Source: Streptococcus sp. 'caviae'
GTDB lineage: Bacteria; Bacillota; Bacilli; Lactobacillales; Streptococcaceae
Reading direction: 5' to 3'
DNA length: 38,225 nt
Assembly (NCBI RefSeq): GCF_001937065.1
Contig: NZ_MOWR01000013.1
Location: 1 to 38,225 of the forward strand
Shown: piece by piece, positions 25,518 through 33,792 of the stretch
How positions within the stretch are numbered: the stretch's first letter is position 1
Layout: each line of letters begins with the position of its first letter
Translations under genes and position numbers: made by a program
Notes under the pieces: generated by a model
What the model was told of the DNA's origin: nothing
Database searches by the model: none
What the model saw: only the letters and a program-made list of their open reading frames with translations

Positions 25518-26816
25518 TTAATCTTCCAAGCCGATACGTTTGAAAATTTCATCTACACGTTTGGTATAGTAAACCGGATTGAAGATTTCGTCGATTTCTT
25601 CTTGAGTCAGACGGGAAGTCACTTCCGGGTCTGCTTCCAGCAGCGGTTTGAAGTCCACTTGATTGTCCCAAGACTGCGCGGTCTTAGGCTGAACAAGGTC
25701 ATAAGCCTCTTCGCGGGTCATGCCTTTTTCAATCAAGGTCAGCATGGCACGCTGGCTGAAGATGAGACCAAAGGTAGAGCCCATGTTGCGCTTCATGTTT
25801 TCTGGGAAGACGGTAAGGTTCTTGACAATATTGCCAAAGCGGTTGAGCATGTAGTCAATGAGAATGGTTGTATCAGGCGTGATAATGCGCTCAGCCGATG
25901 AGTGGGAAATGTCACGTTCGTGCCAGAGGGACACATTTTCATAGGCTGTCACCATGTGACCGCGAATCACGCGCGCCAGGCCCGTCATGTTTTCAGAGCC
26001 GATAGGGTTGCGTTTGTGGGGCATAGCTGAGCTCCCTTTTTGGCCCTTGGCAAAGAACTCTTCCACCTCACGCTGCTCAGACTTTTGCAGGCCGCGGATT
26101 TCTGTCGCCATACGTTCGATTGATGTGGCAATGCTGGCAAGCACCGCAAAGTATTCGGCGTGCAGATCACGCGGTAAGACTTGGGTTGAAATTTCTTGCG
26201 GACGAATGCCTAATTTGTCACAGACATATTTTTCCACAAAGGGCGGAATGTTGGCAAAGTTTCCAACAGCACCAGAGATTTTCCCAGCTTCCACACCAGC
26301 GGCAGCATGTTCAAAACGCTCGATATTGCGCTTCATTTCGCTGTACCAAGTCGCAAGTTTGAGACCAAAAGTCGTTGGTTCCGCATGGACACCGTGGGTA
26401 CGCCCCATCATGATGGTGAACTTGTGCTCCTTAGCCTTATCGGCGATGATAGCCAGAAAATTGTCCAAATCCTTGCGAATGATGGTATTAGCCTGCTTGT
26501 AGAGGTAGCCGTAAGCCGTGTCCACCACATCTGTTGAGGTCAAGCCAAAGTGCACCCACTTGCGCTCCTCACCTAAGGTCTCAGACACCGCACGGGTAAA
26601 GGCCACCACATCGTGGCGGGTTTGCTGCTCAATCTCCAAAATGCGGTCAACATCAAAATCCGCCTTCTCACGAATCTTGGCCACATCCTCCTTAGGAATC
26701 TCACCTAACTCAGCCCAAGCCTCGTCAGCGAGGATTTCCACCTCCAACCAAGCACGGTACTTGTTCTCTTCTGTCCAAATAGACGCCATCTCAGGGCGTG
26801 AATAACGTGTAATCAT
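25518..26816 (-). CDS. purB: Adenylosuccinate lyase
   Basis: A 432-residue enzyme of the fumarase/aspartase superfamily, acting twice in purine synthesis (SAICAR to AICAR, and adenylosuccinate to AMP). The signature [20 protein letters not shown] with the mobile active-site loop is at about residues 260-280; the His in [14 protein letters not shown] and [12 protein letters not shown] are the other conserved sites. It is preceded by AAGGAGCAAC. The start is only 24 bases from the stop of the accessory gene upstream, with no clear terminator or strong promoter between, so expression may partly be by read-through. Confidence 0.97.
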   Translation of the reverse strand: MITRYSRPEMASIWTEENKYRAWLEVEILADEAWAELGEIPKEDVAKIREKADFDVDRILEIEQQTRHDVVAFTRAVSETLGEERKWVHFGLTSTDVVDTAYGYLYKQANTIIRKDLDNFLAIIADKAKEHKFTIMMGRTHGVHAEPTTFGLKLATWYSEMKRNIERFEHAAAGVEAGKISGAVGNFANIPPFVEKYVCDKLGIRPQEISTQVLPRDLHAEYFAVLASIATSIERMATEIRGLQKSEQREVEEFFAKGQKGSSAMPHKRNPIGSENMTGLARVIRGHMVTAYENVSLWHERDISHSSAERIITPDTTILIDYMLNRFGNIVKNLTVFPENMKRNMGSTFGLIFSQRAMLTLIEKGMTREEAYDLVQPKTAQSWDNQVDFKPLLEADPEVTSRLTQEEIDEIFNPVYYTKRVDEIFKRIGLED

Positions 26817-26838
26817 GTATGTTGCTCCTTACTTATAT

Positions 26839-26855
26839 ATCAATTTTGAATTGAT
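26839..26855. repeat. Short inverted repeat in front of purB
   Basis: ATCAATT and AATTGAT are separated by TTG and overlap the last codon and stop of the upstream gene. It may be an operator or just a weak hairpin. A TATATA sequence (26831-26837 area) beside it is a possible -10 for purB. Confidence 0.35.
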
Positions 26856-27157
26856 GTCTTAAACTGAAGAATCTCAGAAAAAGTTTGTTCTGAATCTCTA
26901 ATTTCAGCATTGATTTGCTTTATTAGGTCTTCTGCTACATTTTTGAAAAGTACTTTATCTGTCGAAACTTCTAACTCAAATTCTAAAAGTTCCTCTTTAT
27001 CAATGACGTATTCAAAAATTTTATCAAAGAATATTTTTAAATCACTTGTTTCGGAATCCTCTAGATTTATAATACAATCTAATTCTACATTTTTCAGAAT
27101 TAATTTCCTATCTTCTTCAGACTCTTCAAGTTGCATTTTTTGTTTCTTAAATTCCAT
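26840..27157 (-). CDS. Small acidic protein, partner of the PHP-ATPase (unknown function)
   Basis: A 105-residue protein starting MEFKKQKMQLEESEEDRKLI. The frame is open further upstream to 27220, but AGAAGGGATATAT directly before the ATG at 27157 supports the shorter form. Its start overlaps the end of the upstream ATPase gene by 11 bases, so the two are translationally coupled. The protein is strongly acidic (many Glu and Asp, for example DKEELLEFELEVSTDK), predicted alpha/beta, with no membrane segment or known motif. Base composition is AT-rich like the ATPase and unlike purB. It is probably an accessory or regulatory subunit of the ATPase; this is inference from overlap alone. Confidence 0.75.
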   Translation of the reverse strand: MEFKKQKMQLEESEEDRKLILKNVELDCIINLEDSETSDLKIFFDKIFEYVIDKEELLEFELEVSTDKVLFKNVAEDLIKQINAEIRDSEQTFSEILQFKTSIQN

Positions 27158-29312
27158 ATATATCCCTTCTATTTGTAAACATCTCTTCACTTCCCTCCAA
27201 ATGTTTGAGAGCAATATCATCCCATTTTAATGATTTTGAATTTGCATTAATTAATTGATTACTATACATATTTCCTACATAAAATACTGGCAAATCATTT
27301 GCAAAATCATAGTCACAATATATTGTCTGACTTGGAAGAGTATTAATAGCTATATTAGCGTTATGAGTTGAAATAATAATTGTTTTTCCTCGATCTCGTA
27401 ACTCTTTAATTTTAGGAATTAAATACGAACTAATATAATAGTTACCTAACCCTCTCTCAATTTCATCAAAAATGTAAAAGTCATGCTGATTATTCTCTAA
27501 TATTGCACTAATTGATAATATAGCTTGTTCTCCTTCAGAAGGATTATAACTTTTTTGACCCCCGTTATTATCAATTAAAACAACTGTGTTAAAACGCTTG
27601 ACAATTTTTGAAACAAAATCATCTATATCTGTTTGCTTCTCTTCTGCATTAAAATACGCATTTATATTATGAAAATCCGATTCCATATTGAAATGGTTAA
27701 ATTTTTTTATTAATGCTCTTCTACTAACTATACCATTTCTATCAAAGCCAGAATCACTTCTATATGTCTCATCTTCCGTTAAAACTTTTATCTCTGTTTT
27801 TAATTTCACTTCCCCTTTTTGTGGTAAAACTCCTAGTTTATTTACTTGCTCTTCTTCAACTTCTTGAAACATAGACAAAAGATGCTCATTATTTTTTATT
27901 CGATTCAATCTTTTTCTAACTAGCTCAGCAAAGCCAAGATGAGTTGGTGCAGAATCTGTCCCTGTTTGCTTTTTAATACTTTCTTTTATACTGTCAATTG
28001 AATTGATAATACCCTTATTCGAAAAAGCCTGTTGAATTTGCTCTTTTGAGTTTATTAAAATGTCTTTTTTTAAAGAATTTAATCGATTATTCAACTCCAA
28101 TTGTTCTTCTTTTTTTATTCTTTTTGTTTCGTTATTAATTTTGATAACATCATCAATTTTTTTAAAGCTTGACTTCGTTTTTGACAATACACTTTGAATA
28201 TCTTCTGAATATGCCAAAGCCGATACTCTTGCATCCCGCTTATAAATTCTAGCTGCATTTTTATTTTTTAACTCAGAACTTCTAAAGTCTACTATCTTTT
28301 GAAGACCATCATATTTATTTAACTCCGAATAATTTAGTATAGATTTTATAACTTCACTTATTTCACCAATTAATTCTTCATCAATTACTACTTTATTACC
28401 TAATTCATCAATAATAGTTTGATATTCAATTTTATAATCTTTTCCTTCATGCAAAAAAACATCCTTTCCTAAATTTTTTAGTGTAGGAAAGATATAATTT
28501 TTAACAAAGATAGTTTTACCTGAACCTTTTTCACCAAAAATAATATTTATATCTTCAAATATTTCAACTGACTGCGTTAACTCTTTATAATCTTGTGGAG
28601 CATCACTTTGTAAAACTGAATAACTTTTTGTATCTTCTAATATGCTTTTTATAAATAACGATGGATTCTCTGCCAATTTATAAAACTTTGCAAAAGTATC
28701 CACTTTATATTTAATTTCTGGAAGTACAATTTCATCATATTTTGACCAATCTTTCACATCACTACCAAATAGCGCTAAATCGTTATGAGAATTTATTATG
28801 CCCATTGCCTGCAAACTCTTTGGTTCTAGTATTACGATATAGCCTTCTAAATCACCTCTAAGTCGTTCCGCGTCTTCAACGGTGATTCCTCTGTCTTTAT
28901 CTTTTAAATAGAAATGTGGTATAACGATAATTTCCGAATTTGAAAAAGTCTTCACTTTAGAAATAAATTCTTTGTAATCTATTTTGAAAGAATCGTAATC
29001 CCTTGAAGGTTCATCAAAAACAGTGTCAAATTGTTCCTTTTTATCTGGACTTACAACAACAATAACATGTCTATGTTGATTATTTGGAAAACCAACATCA
29101 ATTTCCATACCAGGAAAAATCGTCAATTCATTATCAATACTCTGAATTTGATTAAATTCTTCAATATCAAATTTATTATGATTTGTTATTGAACAAACTT
29201 CAACATCATTTTCCTTCATTTTTTTTACAAAATCTTCAGGGGAGATTCTTCTTTTCTTCCCATCTCCTTGCTTACAAGCCTGAGTATGAATGTGTAGATC
29301 AATTTTCTTCAT
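27147..29312 (-). CDS. PHP phosphoesterase-ABC/SMC-type ATPase fusion, candidate anti-phage effector
   Basis: A 721-residue protein. Residues 1-200 are a PHP domain: HIH at 7-9, TNHN at 43-46, Glu70, His80/His82, His133 and GSDVKDW at 183-189. Residues 250-721 are an ABC/SMC-type ATPase: Walker A GEKGSGKT at 260-267, helical coiled-coil region about 340-490, signature PSEGEQAILS at 591-600, Walker B FYIFDE at 612-617 and switch His650 in ISTHNAN. PHP domains with such ATPases occur in TrlF-like proteins and in the Ppl type of defence genes, where the PHP part is taken as a nuclease or phosphoesterase. Here the usual DxH of the last PHP motif is DVK, and TDH is TNH. The gene is AT-rich, sits in an accessory block between purK and purB, and has TATAAT at 29331-29336 with AAGGAAC before the ATG. 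Confidence 0.85.
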   Translation of the reverse strand: MKKIDLHIHTQACKQGDGKKRRISPEDFVKKMKENDVEVCSITNHNKFDIEEFNQIQSIDNELTIFPGMEIDVGFPNNQHRHVIVVVSPDKKEQFDTVFDEPSRDYDSFKIDYKEFISKVKTFSNSEIIVIPHFYLKDKDRGITVEDAERLRGDLEGYIVILEPKSLQAMGIINSHNDLALFGSDVKDWSKYDEIVLPEIKYKVDTFAKFYKLAENPSLFIKSILEDTKSYSVLQSDAPQDYKELTQSVEIFEDINIIFGEKGSGKTIFVKNYIFPTLKNLGKDVFLHEGKDYKIEYQTIIDELGNKVVIDEELIGEISEVIKSILNYSELNKYDGLQKIVDFRSSELKNKNAARIYKRDARVSALAYSEDIQSVLSKTKSSFKKIDDVIKINNETKRIKKEEQLELNNRLNSLKKDILINSKEQIQQAFSNKGIINSIDSIKESIKKQTGTDSAPTHLGFAELVRKRLNRIKNNEHLLSMFQEVEEEQVNKLGVLPQKGEVKLKTEIKVLTEDETYRSDSGFDRNGIVSRRALIKKFNHFNMESDFHNINAYFNAEEKQTDIDDFVSKIVKRFNTVVLIDNNGGQKSYNPSEGEQAILSISAILENNQHDFYIFDEIERGLGNYYISSYLIPKIKELRDRGKTIIISTHNANIAINTLPSQTIYCDYDFANDLPVFYVGNMYSNQLINANSKSLKWDDIALKHLEGSEEMFTNRRDIYGI

Positions 29313-29330
29313 TCTAGTTTGTTCCTTATA

Positions 29331-29336
29331 ATTATA
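29331..29336 (-). promoter_or_regulatory. -10 element of the PHP-ATPase gene
   Basis: The minus strand carries CGCTATAATTATAAGG, with TATAAT 19 bases before the ATG. No convincing -35 hexamer is seen at 17 bases. The leader would be short. Confidence 0.45.
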
Positions 29337-29383
29337 GCGAATGGGAAATAATCTATATTAATAATTACTTTATATACTGTTTC

Positions 29384-29451
29384 CCAAACTCCCTCGCCTT
29401 ATCTAGCTTATCACTACCACCATCACATATCCCATTTTGCAGTTTTGTTCT
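29384..29451 (-). pseudogene. Degenerate copy of the purK 3' end
   Basis: This stretch aligns with the end of purK at 32051-32117: an identical CCAAACTCCCTC block, an identical TCCCATTTTGC block, and roughly 70 percent matches between them with one single-base indel. In the purK frame it reads NCKMGYVMVV, compared with [10 protein letters not shown] in the intact gene, and then breaks. It lies just upstream of the PHP-ATPase and marks a recombination junction. Confidence 0.75.
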
Positions 29452-29453
29452 TA

Positions 29454-29852
29454 CTATCTAACTTCCAGCGCTTTTTCTAAATCTCGGAAATACTGTTTTT
29501 GTTGCTTTCTTAAATAAAGCCAGACAAATGGTGACAGGAGAGCGTTTTTAACAGTGACATCTTCTGTAAAATCCAGAACGGTTTGCTCATCATGATAATC
29601 AAACTGTCCTATCCAAGTGCCTTGGAGATTTTTGTTTTCAAACTCAAGTTCCCAGAGCTTGTACAAATCAACTTTGGTCACCTTAAAATTTGTCTGAATG
29701 CCATTTTGGGTGTACTCAATAAAATGGCTATCATCTATCTTTTCAAATTGACCAAGATCACTTCTCCAGATTTGATTTGATAAGTCTGTTACAACTTCCC
29801 AGACCTTATCAACAGGATAGGGAAAACTTGCTTTCCTATTAGATTTTACCAT
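29454..29852 (-). CDS. SRPBCC (START-like) family protein
   Basis: A 132-residue protein from the ATG at 29852, which has TAGGAGCAAACTT before it; an upstream in-frame ATG at 29873 has no such site. The pattern KASFPYPVDKVWEVVTDLSN, a lipid-binding START-fold N-terminus, then WELEFENKNLQGTWIGQF, DFTEDVTVKN and a C-terminal helix WLYLRKQQKQYFRDLEKALE, is typical of SRPBCC/polyketide cyclase-like proteins. These bind hydrophobic ligands; the ligand is unknown here. It follows the CPBP protease gene closely, so the two are likely one unit. Confidence 0.78.
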   Translation of the reverse strand: MVKSNRKASFPYPVDKVWEVVTDLSNQIWRSDLGQFEKIDDSHFIEYTQNGIQTNFKVTKVDLYKLWELEFENKNLQGTWIGQFDYHDEQTVLDFTEDVTVKNALLSPFVWLYLRKQQKQYFRDLEKALEVR

Positions 29853-29884
29853 AAGTTTGCTCCTATTTAACATCTAGCTTGCTA

Positions 29885-30496
29885 CTAAATCAACATAAAC
29901 GCAGCACATAGGCCTGAAAAAATATTAGCTATTGCATGGATAAGCCAACTTGGCACAATGGAACCTTGAGCTTTGTTTTCGTTGATATAGCCCATTCCAT
30001 AAGCAATAGCAAATACAAAGCCTGTAATCATCATTATTGAACCAACATCCAGCACCTTCAAAAACATGAAACCATGTATCAAAGCAAAAAACAAGGACTG
30101 GATGGTATTAGCCAAAGGAAAGGCCAGCTTTTGCATAAGACGCTTCAATAAGAATCCTCTAAAAAACAATTCTTCCGGCAAGGCGGTATTAAAGATTCCA
30201 TAAATCAGAATAGCAGGCAGAACCTTAAAACCACCGCCTCGAAAAACGGTTGTCGCCATTGACACTCCCTTTAAGCGGAATAAAATAAAGAGAGAAATGA
30301 GCAAAAATAATACTGTCATCACCAGTAGGGGCACAAAAACTTGTTTAAAATCATGTTTACTGACTTTCTTAAATCCTAACCAATCTAGAAAAGCAGAGTG
30401 TTTTCTATCTATAGCAAACCAATAAATAAATGGAATGATAGCAAATAACACTATTTCTAAAAGGCTGCTGATTACTTTTGAGATAAATAGTCCCAT
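29885..30496 (-). CDS. CPBP-family intramembrane glutamic protease (Abi/CAAX-like)
   Basis: A 203-residue protein with about six to seven membrane helices. Motif 1 is LPEELFFRG with Glu108, Glu109 and Arg113; motif 2 is FFALIHG with His141; motif 3 is WLIHAIAN with His187 and Asn191. All CPBP catalytic residues are present. Family members act in CAAX-type cleavage, bacteriocin self-immunity or regulated proteolysis. AGGAGGTTAAAAG precedes the ATG. No bacteriocin gene is adjacent, so the role cannot be assigned. Confidence 0.9.
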   Translation of the reverse strand: MGLFISKVISSLLEIVLFAIIPFIYWFAIDRKHSAFLDWLGFKKVSKHDFKQVFVPLLVMTVLFLLISLFILFRLKGVSMATTVFRGGGFKVLPAILIYGIFNTALPEELFFRGFLLKRLMQKLAFPLANTIQSLFFALIHGFMFLKVLDVGSIMMITGFVFAIAYGMGYINENKAQGSIVPSWLIHAIANIFSGLCAAFMLI

Positions 30497-30568
30497 CTTT
30501 TAACCTCCTGATACCTATCCTACCACTTCAGCATCTGCTGTCAAAATGGTCACAGGTCCCTTTCTAAT

Positions 30569-31261
30569 TTATTCATTCACCGCTAATCGTGCGGCTTTTT
30601 CCGCGTGGATAGCTGTTGTGTCATAGAGGGGGAGGTCTGTGTCTGCTTGTTTGACTAGGAGGCCAATCTCTGTGCAGCCTAGGATAACGGCTTCTGCGCC
30701 AGCATTTTTCAAATCATCAATGATGGCAAGGTAGGTTTGCTTGGAGCTGTCTTTGATGTCTCCCAGACACAGCTCGTCATAGATGATTCGATTGACTTCA
30801 GCAATACCTGCTTGGTCTGGAATCAGCACTTCGAGCCCTGCTTCAAGCAGTTTATCCTTGTAAAAATCTTGGGTCATGGTGTACTTGGTGCCCAAGAGAC
30901 CGACTTTGTGAATGCCATTTTCAAGCAAAGTCTCGGCAGTCGCCTGCGCAATATGCAGAATCGGGATGGTAATTTTTTCCTGAATCTGCGGAGCCACCTT
31001 GTGCATGGTGTTGGTGCAGATGACAATGAAGTCTGTACCAGCCTGCTCCAGCTTCTGAGCAATTTGGCTCAGCACTTCCCCACTCTTAGCCCAGTCGCCG
31101 CTGGCTTGATAGTGCTCAATCTCCGCAAAATCAACACTGTAAAGCAGAATTTTAGCCGAATGCAGACCGCCAAGCTCTTTTTTGATTGTTTCGTTGATGA
31201 GCTGATAATAAGTGGTCGTACTCTCCCAGCTCATACCGCCGATAAGACCGATTGTTTTCAT
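30569..31261 (-). CDS. Aspartate/glutamate racemase family protein
   Basis: A 230-residue cofactor-independent racemase. The two catalytic cysteines are visible: Cys82 in VICTNTMH and Cys196 in ILGCTEIG. The N-terminus KTIGLIGGMSWESTTTYYQL binds the substrate carboxylate. It interconverts L- and D-aspartate or a related amino acid, supplying D-Asp for peptidoglycan or other use. It is not MurI. It follows the membrane-protein gene by ten bases. Codon use looks closer to the core genes than that of the neighbouring membrane protein. Confidence 0.9.
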   Translation of the reverse strand: MKTIGLIGGMSWESTTTYYQLINETIKKELGGLHSAKILLYSVDFAEIEHYQASGDWAKSGEVLSQIAQKLEQAGTDFIVICTNTMHKVAPQIQEKITIPILHIAQATAETLLENGIHKVGLLGTKYTMTQDFYKDKLLEAGLEVLIPDQAGIAEVNRIIYDELCLGDIKDSSKQTYLAIIDDLKNAGAEAVILGCTEIGLLVKQADTDLPLYDTTAIHAEKAARLAVNE

Positions 31262-31271
31262 TTAATTCCTT

Positions 31272-32021
31272 CTACTTGCTCAAAAAATAATCACATATAC
31301 GAGGAGCTGTTAAATTTTTAGGATAGCCTACTCCATAATTCTTTTTCGTAAGACTACAGTATCCCTTACTATCAATCTGATAAATATAACTATTAATCTC
31401 TCCTGCTAAGGTCGTGAAATAAATCGTAACTTTGTTAGGGACATGCTCAAAATTTGCTTTACCTTCAAGTAAATGTGTCTGTATTTCATTTTGATGTGCC
31501 TTTGAAATTATATATATTTTTTGATCCACATCCAGTTTTGGTATAATTTCACAACTTTCATTCTCTCCAAATATTATATGAAGATTGAAAACGGGTTGAA
31601 CATTTACAATTTCAACCGAGCAAATTTTATCTCTTTTATTATCCGATGCATAGGATTTTTCAAAGCCATTCGGTTCAACAAACTGATTCTTTTGATTCTT
31701 TTTTACAAGATAATACCAATGTTTGTCATCGAAATATACTCTACAATTAGGTTTTATAAGCTGGTAATCATAACTTAAAACAAATTCTGGATGATATTTT
31801 AATAACTCTCTGTGTTTTTCTTGGGATATTTGAAAATGTATTACTAGTACTGATATAACAATGCCAGATATGCTACCATAAAAACTTAACCAATCCCCTA
31901 AACTAGAATTCAAATATTTTGAGATAAAAGATAAAACAACAGAAAATATTGGCCCCAACAAAATGATTAATATGAATAAAAAGATGAATATCCTAAAATT
32001 TTCCCTAAAATATTTAATCAT
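31272..32021 (-). CDS. Two-helix membrane protein of unknown function
   Basis: A 249-residue protein starting MIKYFRENFRIFIFLFILII; AGGAGGAGAAGT directly before this ATG (at 32021) rules out the longer frame to 32054. Two membrane helices lie at about 12-33 and 43-62 (WLSFYGSISGIVISVLVIHF), followed by a cytoplasmic beta-rich domain of about 180 residues. I do not recognise the domain. The gene is AT-rich, starts ten bases after the purK stop, and looks acquired. The two-helix plus soluble domain layout is seen in some phage-defence membrane effectors, but nothing specific supports that here. Confidence 0.72.
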   Translation of the reverse strand: MIKYFRENFRIFIFLFILIILLGPIFSVVLSFISKYLNSSLGDWLSFYGSISGIVISVLVIHFQISQEKHRELLKYHPEFVLSYDYQLIKPNCRVYFDDKHWYYLVKKNQKNQFVEPNGFEKSYASDNKRDKICSVEIVNVQPVFNLHIIFGENESCEIIPKLDVDQKIYIISKAHQNEIQTHLLEGKANFEHVPNKVTIYFTTLAGEINSYIYQIDSKGYCSLTKKNYGVGYPKNLTAPRICDYFLSK

Positions 32022-32031
32022 ACTTCTCCTC

Positions 32032-33123
32032 CTAAAATTCCATCCCTTCTCCAAACTCCCTCACTTCATCCGGCTCACCACTAAACACGGTCACGTGTCC
32101 CATTTTGCGGTTGCGCTTGGCTTCTAGTTTACCATAAAGGTGGAGGTGGGCGCTAGGGTGGGCGTGAACATAGGCTTTGGCTTTTTCCATGTGTTGGCCG
32201 AGGACATTTAGCATGACAGCCGGCGCATGGAGGTGAATTTCTGGAAGGGGTGCGCCGAGCACGCCTAGAATATGGGTGTCAAATTGTGAAAAATCGCAGG
32301 CTTCGATAGAGTAATGCCCTGAGTTGTGAGGGCGCGGAGCGATTTCGTTGACGATGATGTCATCAGACGTCGCAAACATTTCCACGCAGAGGGTGCCTGA
32401 GAGCTTGAGTTTTTGGGCAATTTGCACGGCCATGTGCTTGGCTTTTTCAGCCAATTGGTCAGAAATGCGAGCTGGAACAACGGTTTTTGAGAGGATATTG
32501 TTACGGTGGATATTTTCCTGAACGGGGAAAACCGTCACGTCCTTGCCATTGCCTGACACGATGACCGAGATTTCAAGGTCAAAGTCCACAAATTCTTCCA
32601 AGACACACTCGGCAGAGTTGGCTAATTGGCTGGCGGCAGCTAAATCGTCGCTGGTTTTAATGACTGCTTGACCGTGGCCATCGTAACCGCCTGTGGCCGT
32701 TTTCAAGACGTAAGTCTTGCCCAAATCCAAACCCTCCAAGTCCAGACTGGAAGTCACAACCTTATAAGGAGCGACCGTCACGCCGGCCTTGTTGGCAAGG
32801 AAGTCTTTTTCAAAAATACGGTTTTGCGAAATGCGCAGCAGATCAGTCCCCTGCGGCAGCTGACCGGCCTTGATGACCGTGTCCAGTCCGTCGGCATCGA
32901 CATTCTCAAACTCATAGGTCAGCACATCGCAGCGCGCAGCCAATTCTTGTAAAGCATCCACGTCGTCGTAAGGTGCCACAATCATGTCAGACACGCGCGA
33001 AGCAGGACAGTCCGCCGTCGGATCCAGCGTCACCACCTTGTGCCCCATGTAAATCGCCGCGATAGCCATCATCTGACCCAGCTGGCCGCCGCCGATAATA
33101 CCGATGGTTTTAGTTGAGCTCAT
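32032..33123 (-). CDS. purK: N5-carboxyaminoimidazole ribonucleotide synthase
   Basis: A 363-residue ATP-grasp enzyme converting AIR, ATP and bicarbonate to N5-CAIR. It starts [25 protein letters not shown] lies before this ATG (33123), and the longer frame to 33162 lies within purE. ATP-grasp residues [18 protein letters not shown] (about 140-157) and [18 protein letters not shown] (about 255-272) are intact. It overlaps the end of purE by 14 bases. A broken second copy of its 3' end lies at 29384-29451. Confidence 0.96.
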   Translation of the reverse strand: MSSTKTIGIIGGGQLGQMMAIAAIYMGHKVVTLDPTADCPASRVSDMIVAPYDDVDALQELAARCDVLTYEFENVDADGLDTVIKAGQLPQGTDLLRISQNRIFEKDFLANKAGVTVAPYKVVTSSLDLEGLDLGKTYVLKTATGGYDGHGQAVIKTSDDLAAASQLANSAECVLEEFVDFDLEISVIVSGNGKDVTVFPVQENIHRNNILSKTVVPARISDQLAEKAKHMAVQIAQKLKLSGTLCVEMFATSDDIIVNEIAPRPHNSGHYSIEACDFSQFDTHILGVLGAPLPEIHLHAPAVMLNVLGQHMEKAKAYVHAHPSAHLHLYGKLEAKRNRKMGHVTVFSGEPDEVREFGEGMEF

Positions 33124-33601
33124 CTGTTGAGGCCTCCGCGATTTTTCCTTGTTCCTCTGCAAAATGTGCTAGCGCTGCTGCCAAATCTTGATCTTCAACC
33201 GAGAGAATTCGCAGGGCAGTCAGGGCAGCGTTGGTAGCTCCCGCTTCCCCAATGGCCATGGTTGCCACAGGCACGCCGCCCGGCATTTGCACGATCGAGT
33301 AGAGTGAATCAAGCCCTGAGAGGGCGCGTGATTTGACAGGCACACCGATAACAGGCAGCGTTGTTTTGGCTGCTACCATCCCCGGCAAGTGGGCTGCACC
33401 GCCAGCGCCGGCAATAATAACCTTGATACCGCGGTCGCGTGCTTCCTCTGCATGTTTGAACATGAGGTCCGGTGTGCGGTGGGCAGAGACAACTTTTTTC
33501 TCATAAGCCGCACCGAACTTATCTAAAACTTCAGCTGTTTTTTGCATGGTTGCCCAGTCGGATTTGGAGCCCATGATAATGGAAATAATTGGTTTTTTCA
33601 T
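33110..33601 (-). CDS. purE: N5-carboxyaminoimidazole ribonucleotide mutase
   Basis: A 163-residue class I Pur[21 protein letters not shown] carries the phosphate-binding GSxSD loop, [12 protein letters not shown] carries the catalytic His, and [20 protein letters not shown] is the conserved octamer loop. It moves the carboxylate from N5 to C4. It directly precedes purK with overlap, and follows purD across a structured 191-base spacer. Confidence 0.97.
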   Translation of the reverse strand: MKKPIISIIMGSKSDWATMQKTAEVLDKFGAAYEKKVVSAHRTPDLMFKHAEEARDRGIKVIIAGAGGAAHLPGMVAAKTTLPVIGVPVKSRALSGLDSLYSIVQMPGGVPVATMAIGEAGATNAALTALRILSVEDQDLAAALAHFAEEQGKIAEASTDELN

Positions 33602-33618
33602 AACATTCTTCCTTTTTT

Positions 33619-33756
33619 GACAATCACCTTAGGTTGTGGGGACGGCAGCAGCCACCAAAGGTGTCTCATGCCTAAATCGGAAGCCTAGGGTCTTCCGATT
33701 TCCCTGAACGATTAGCTTTATTGGCTAATCGTTCTTTCACAACGGCGGTGATTGTC
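33619..33756 (-). repeat. Branched inverted-repeat structure between purD and purE
   Basis: Perfect 10-bp outer arms GACAATCACC/GGTGATTGTC (33619-33628 with 33747-33756) enclose two perfect hairpins, AATCGGAAG/CTTCCGATT (33675-33700) and GAACGATTAGC/GCTAATCGTTC (33706-33734). No coding sequence is seen in this 191-base spacer. No long T-run follows on the minus strand. Confidence 0.8.
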
Positions 33757-33792
33757 GAGTTTAGGGCTCGCTTACGCTCACCCTTATTTTAT

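Noticed and set aside
25987..26502. Plus-strand 171-codon frame opposite purB
   Set aside because: Shadow of purB, which has its full signature on the minus strand.
29384..29451. purK-like stretch considered as an attachment site of an integrase-borne element
   Set aside because: No integrase or excisionase gene is in the block and the match is imperfect (about 70 percent), so a decayed recombination junction is the safer reading.
30737..31321. Plus-strand 194-codon frame opposite the racemase
   Set aside because: Shadow frame; the minus strand carries both catalytic cysteines and a complete family signature.
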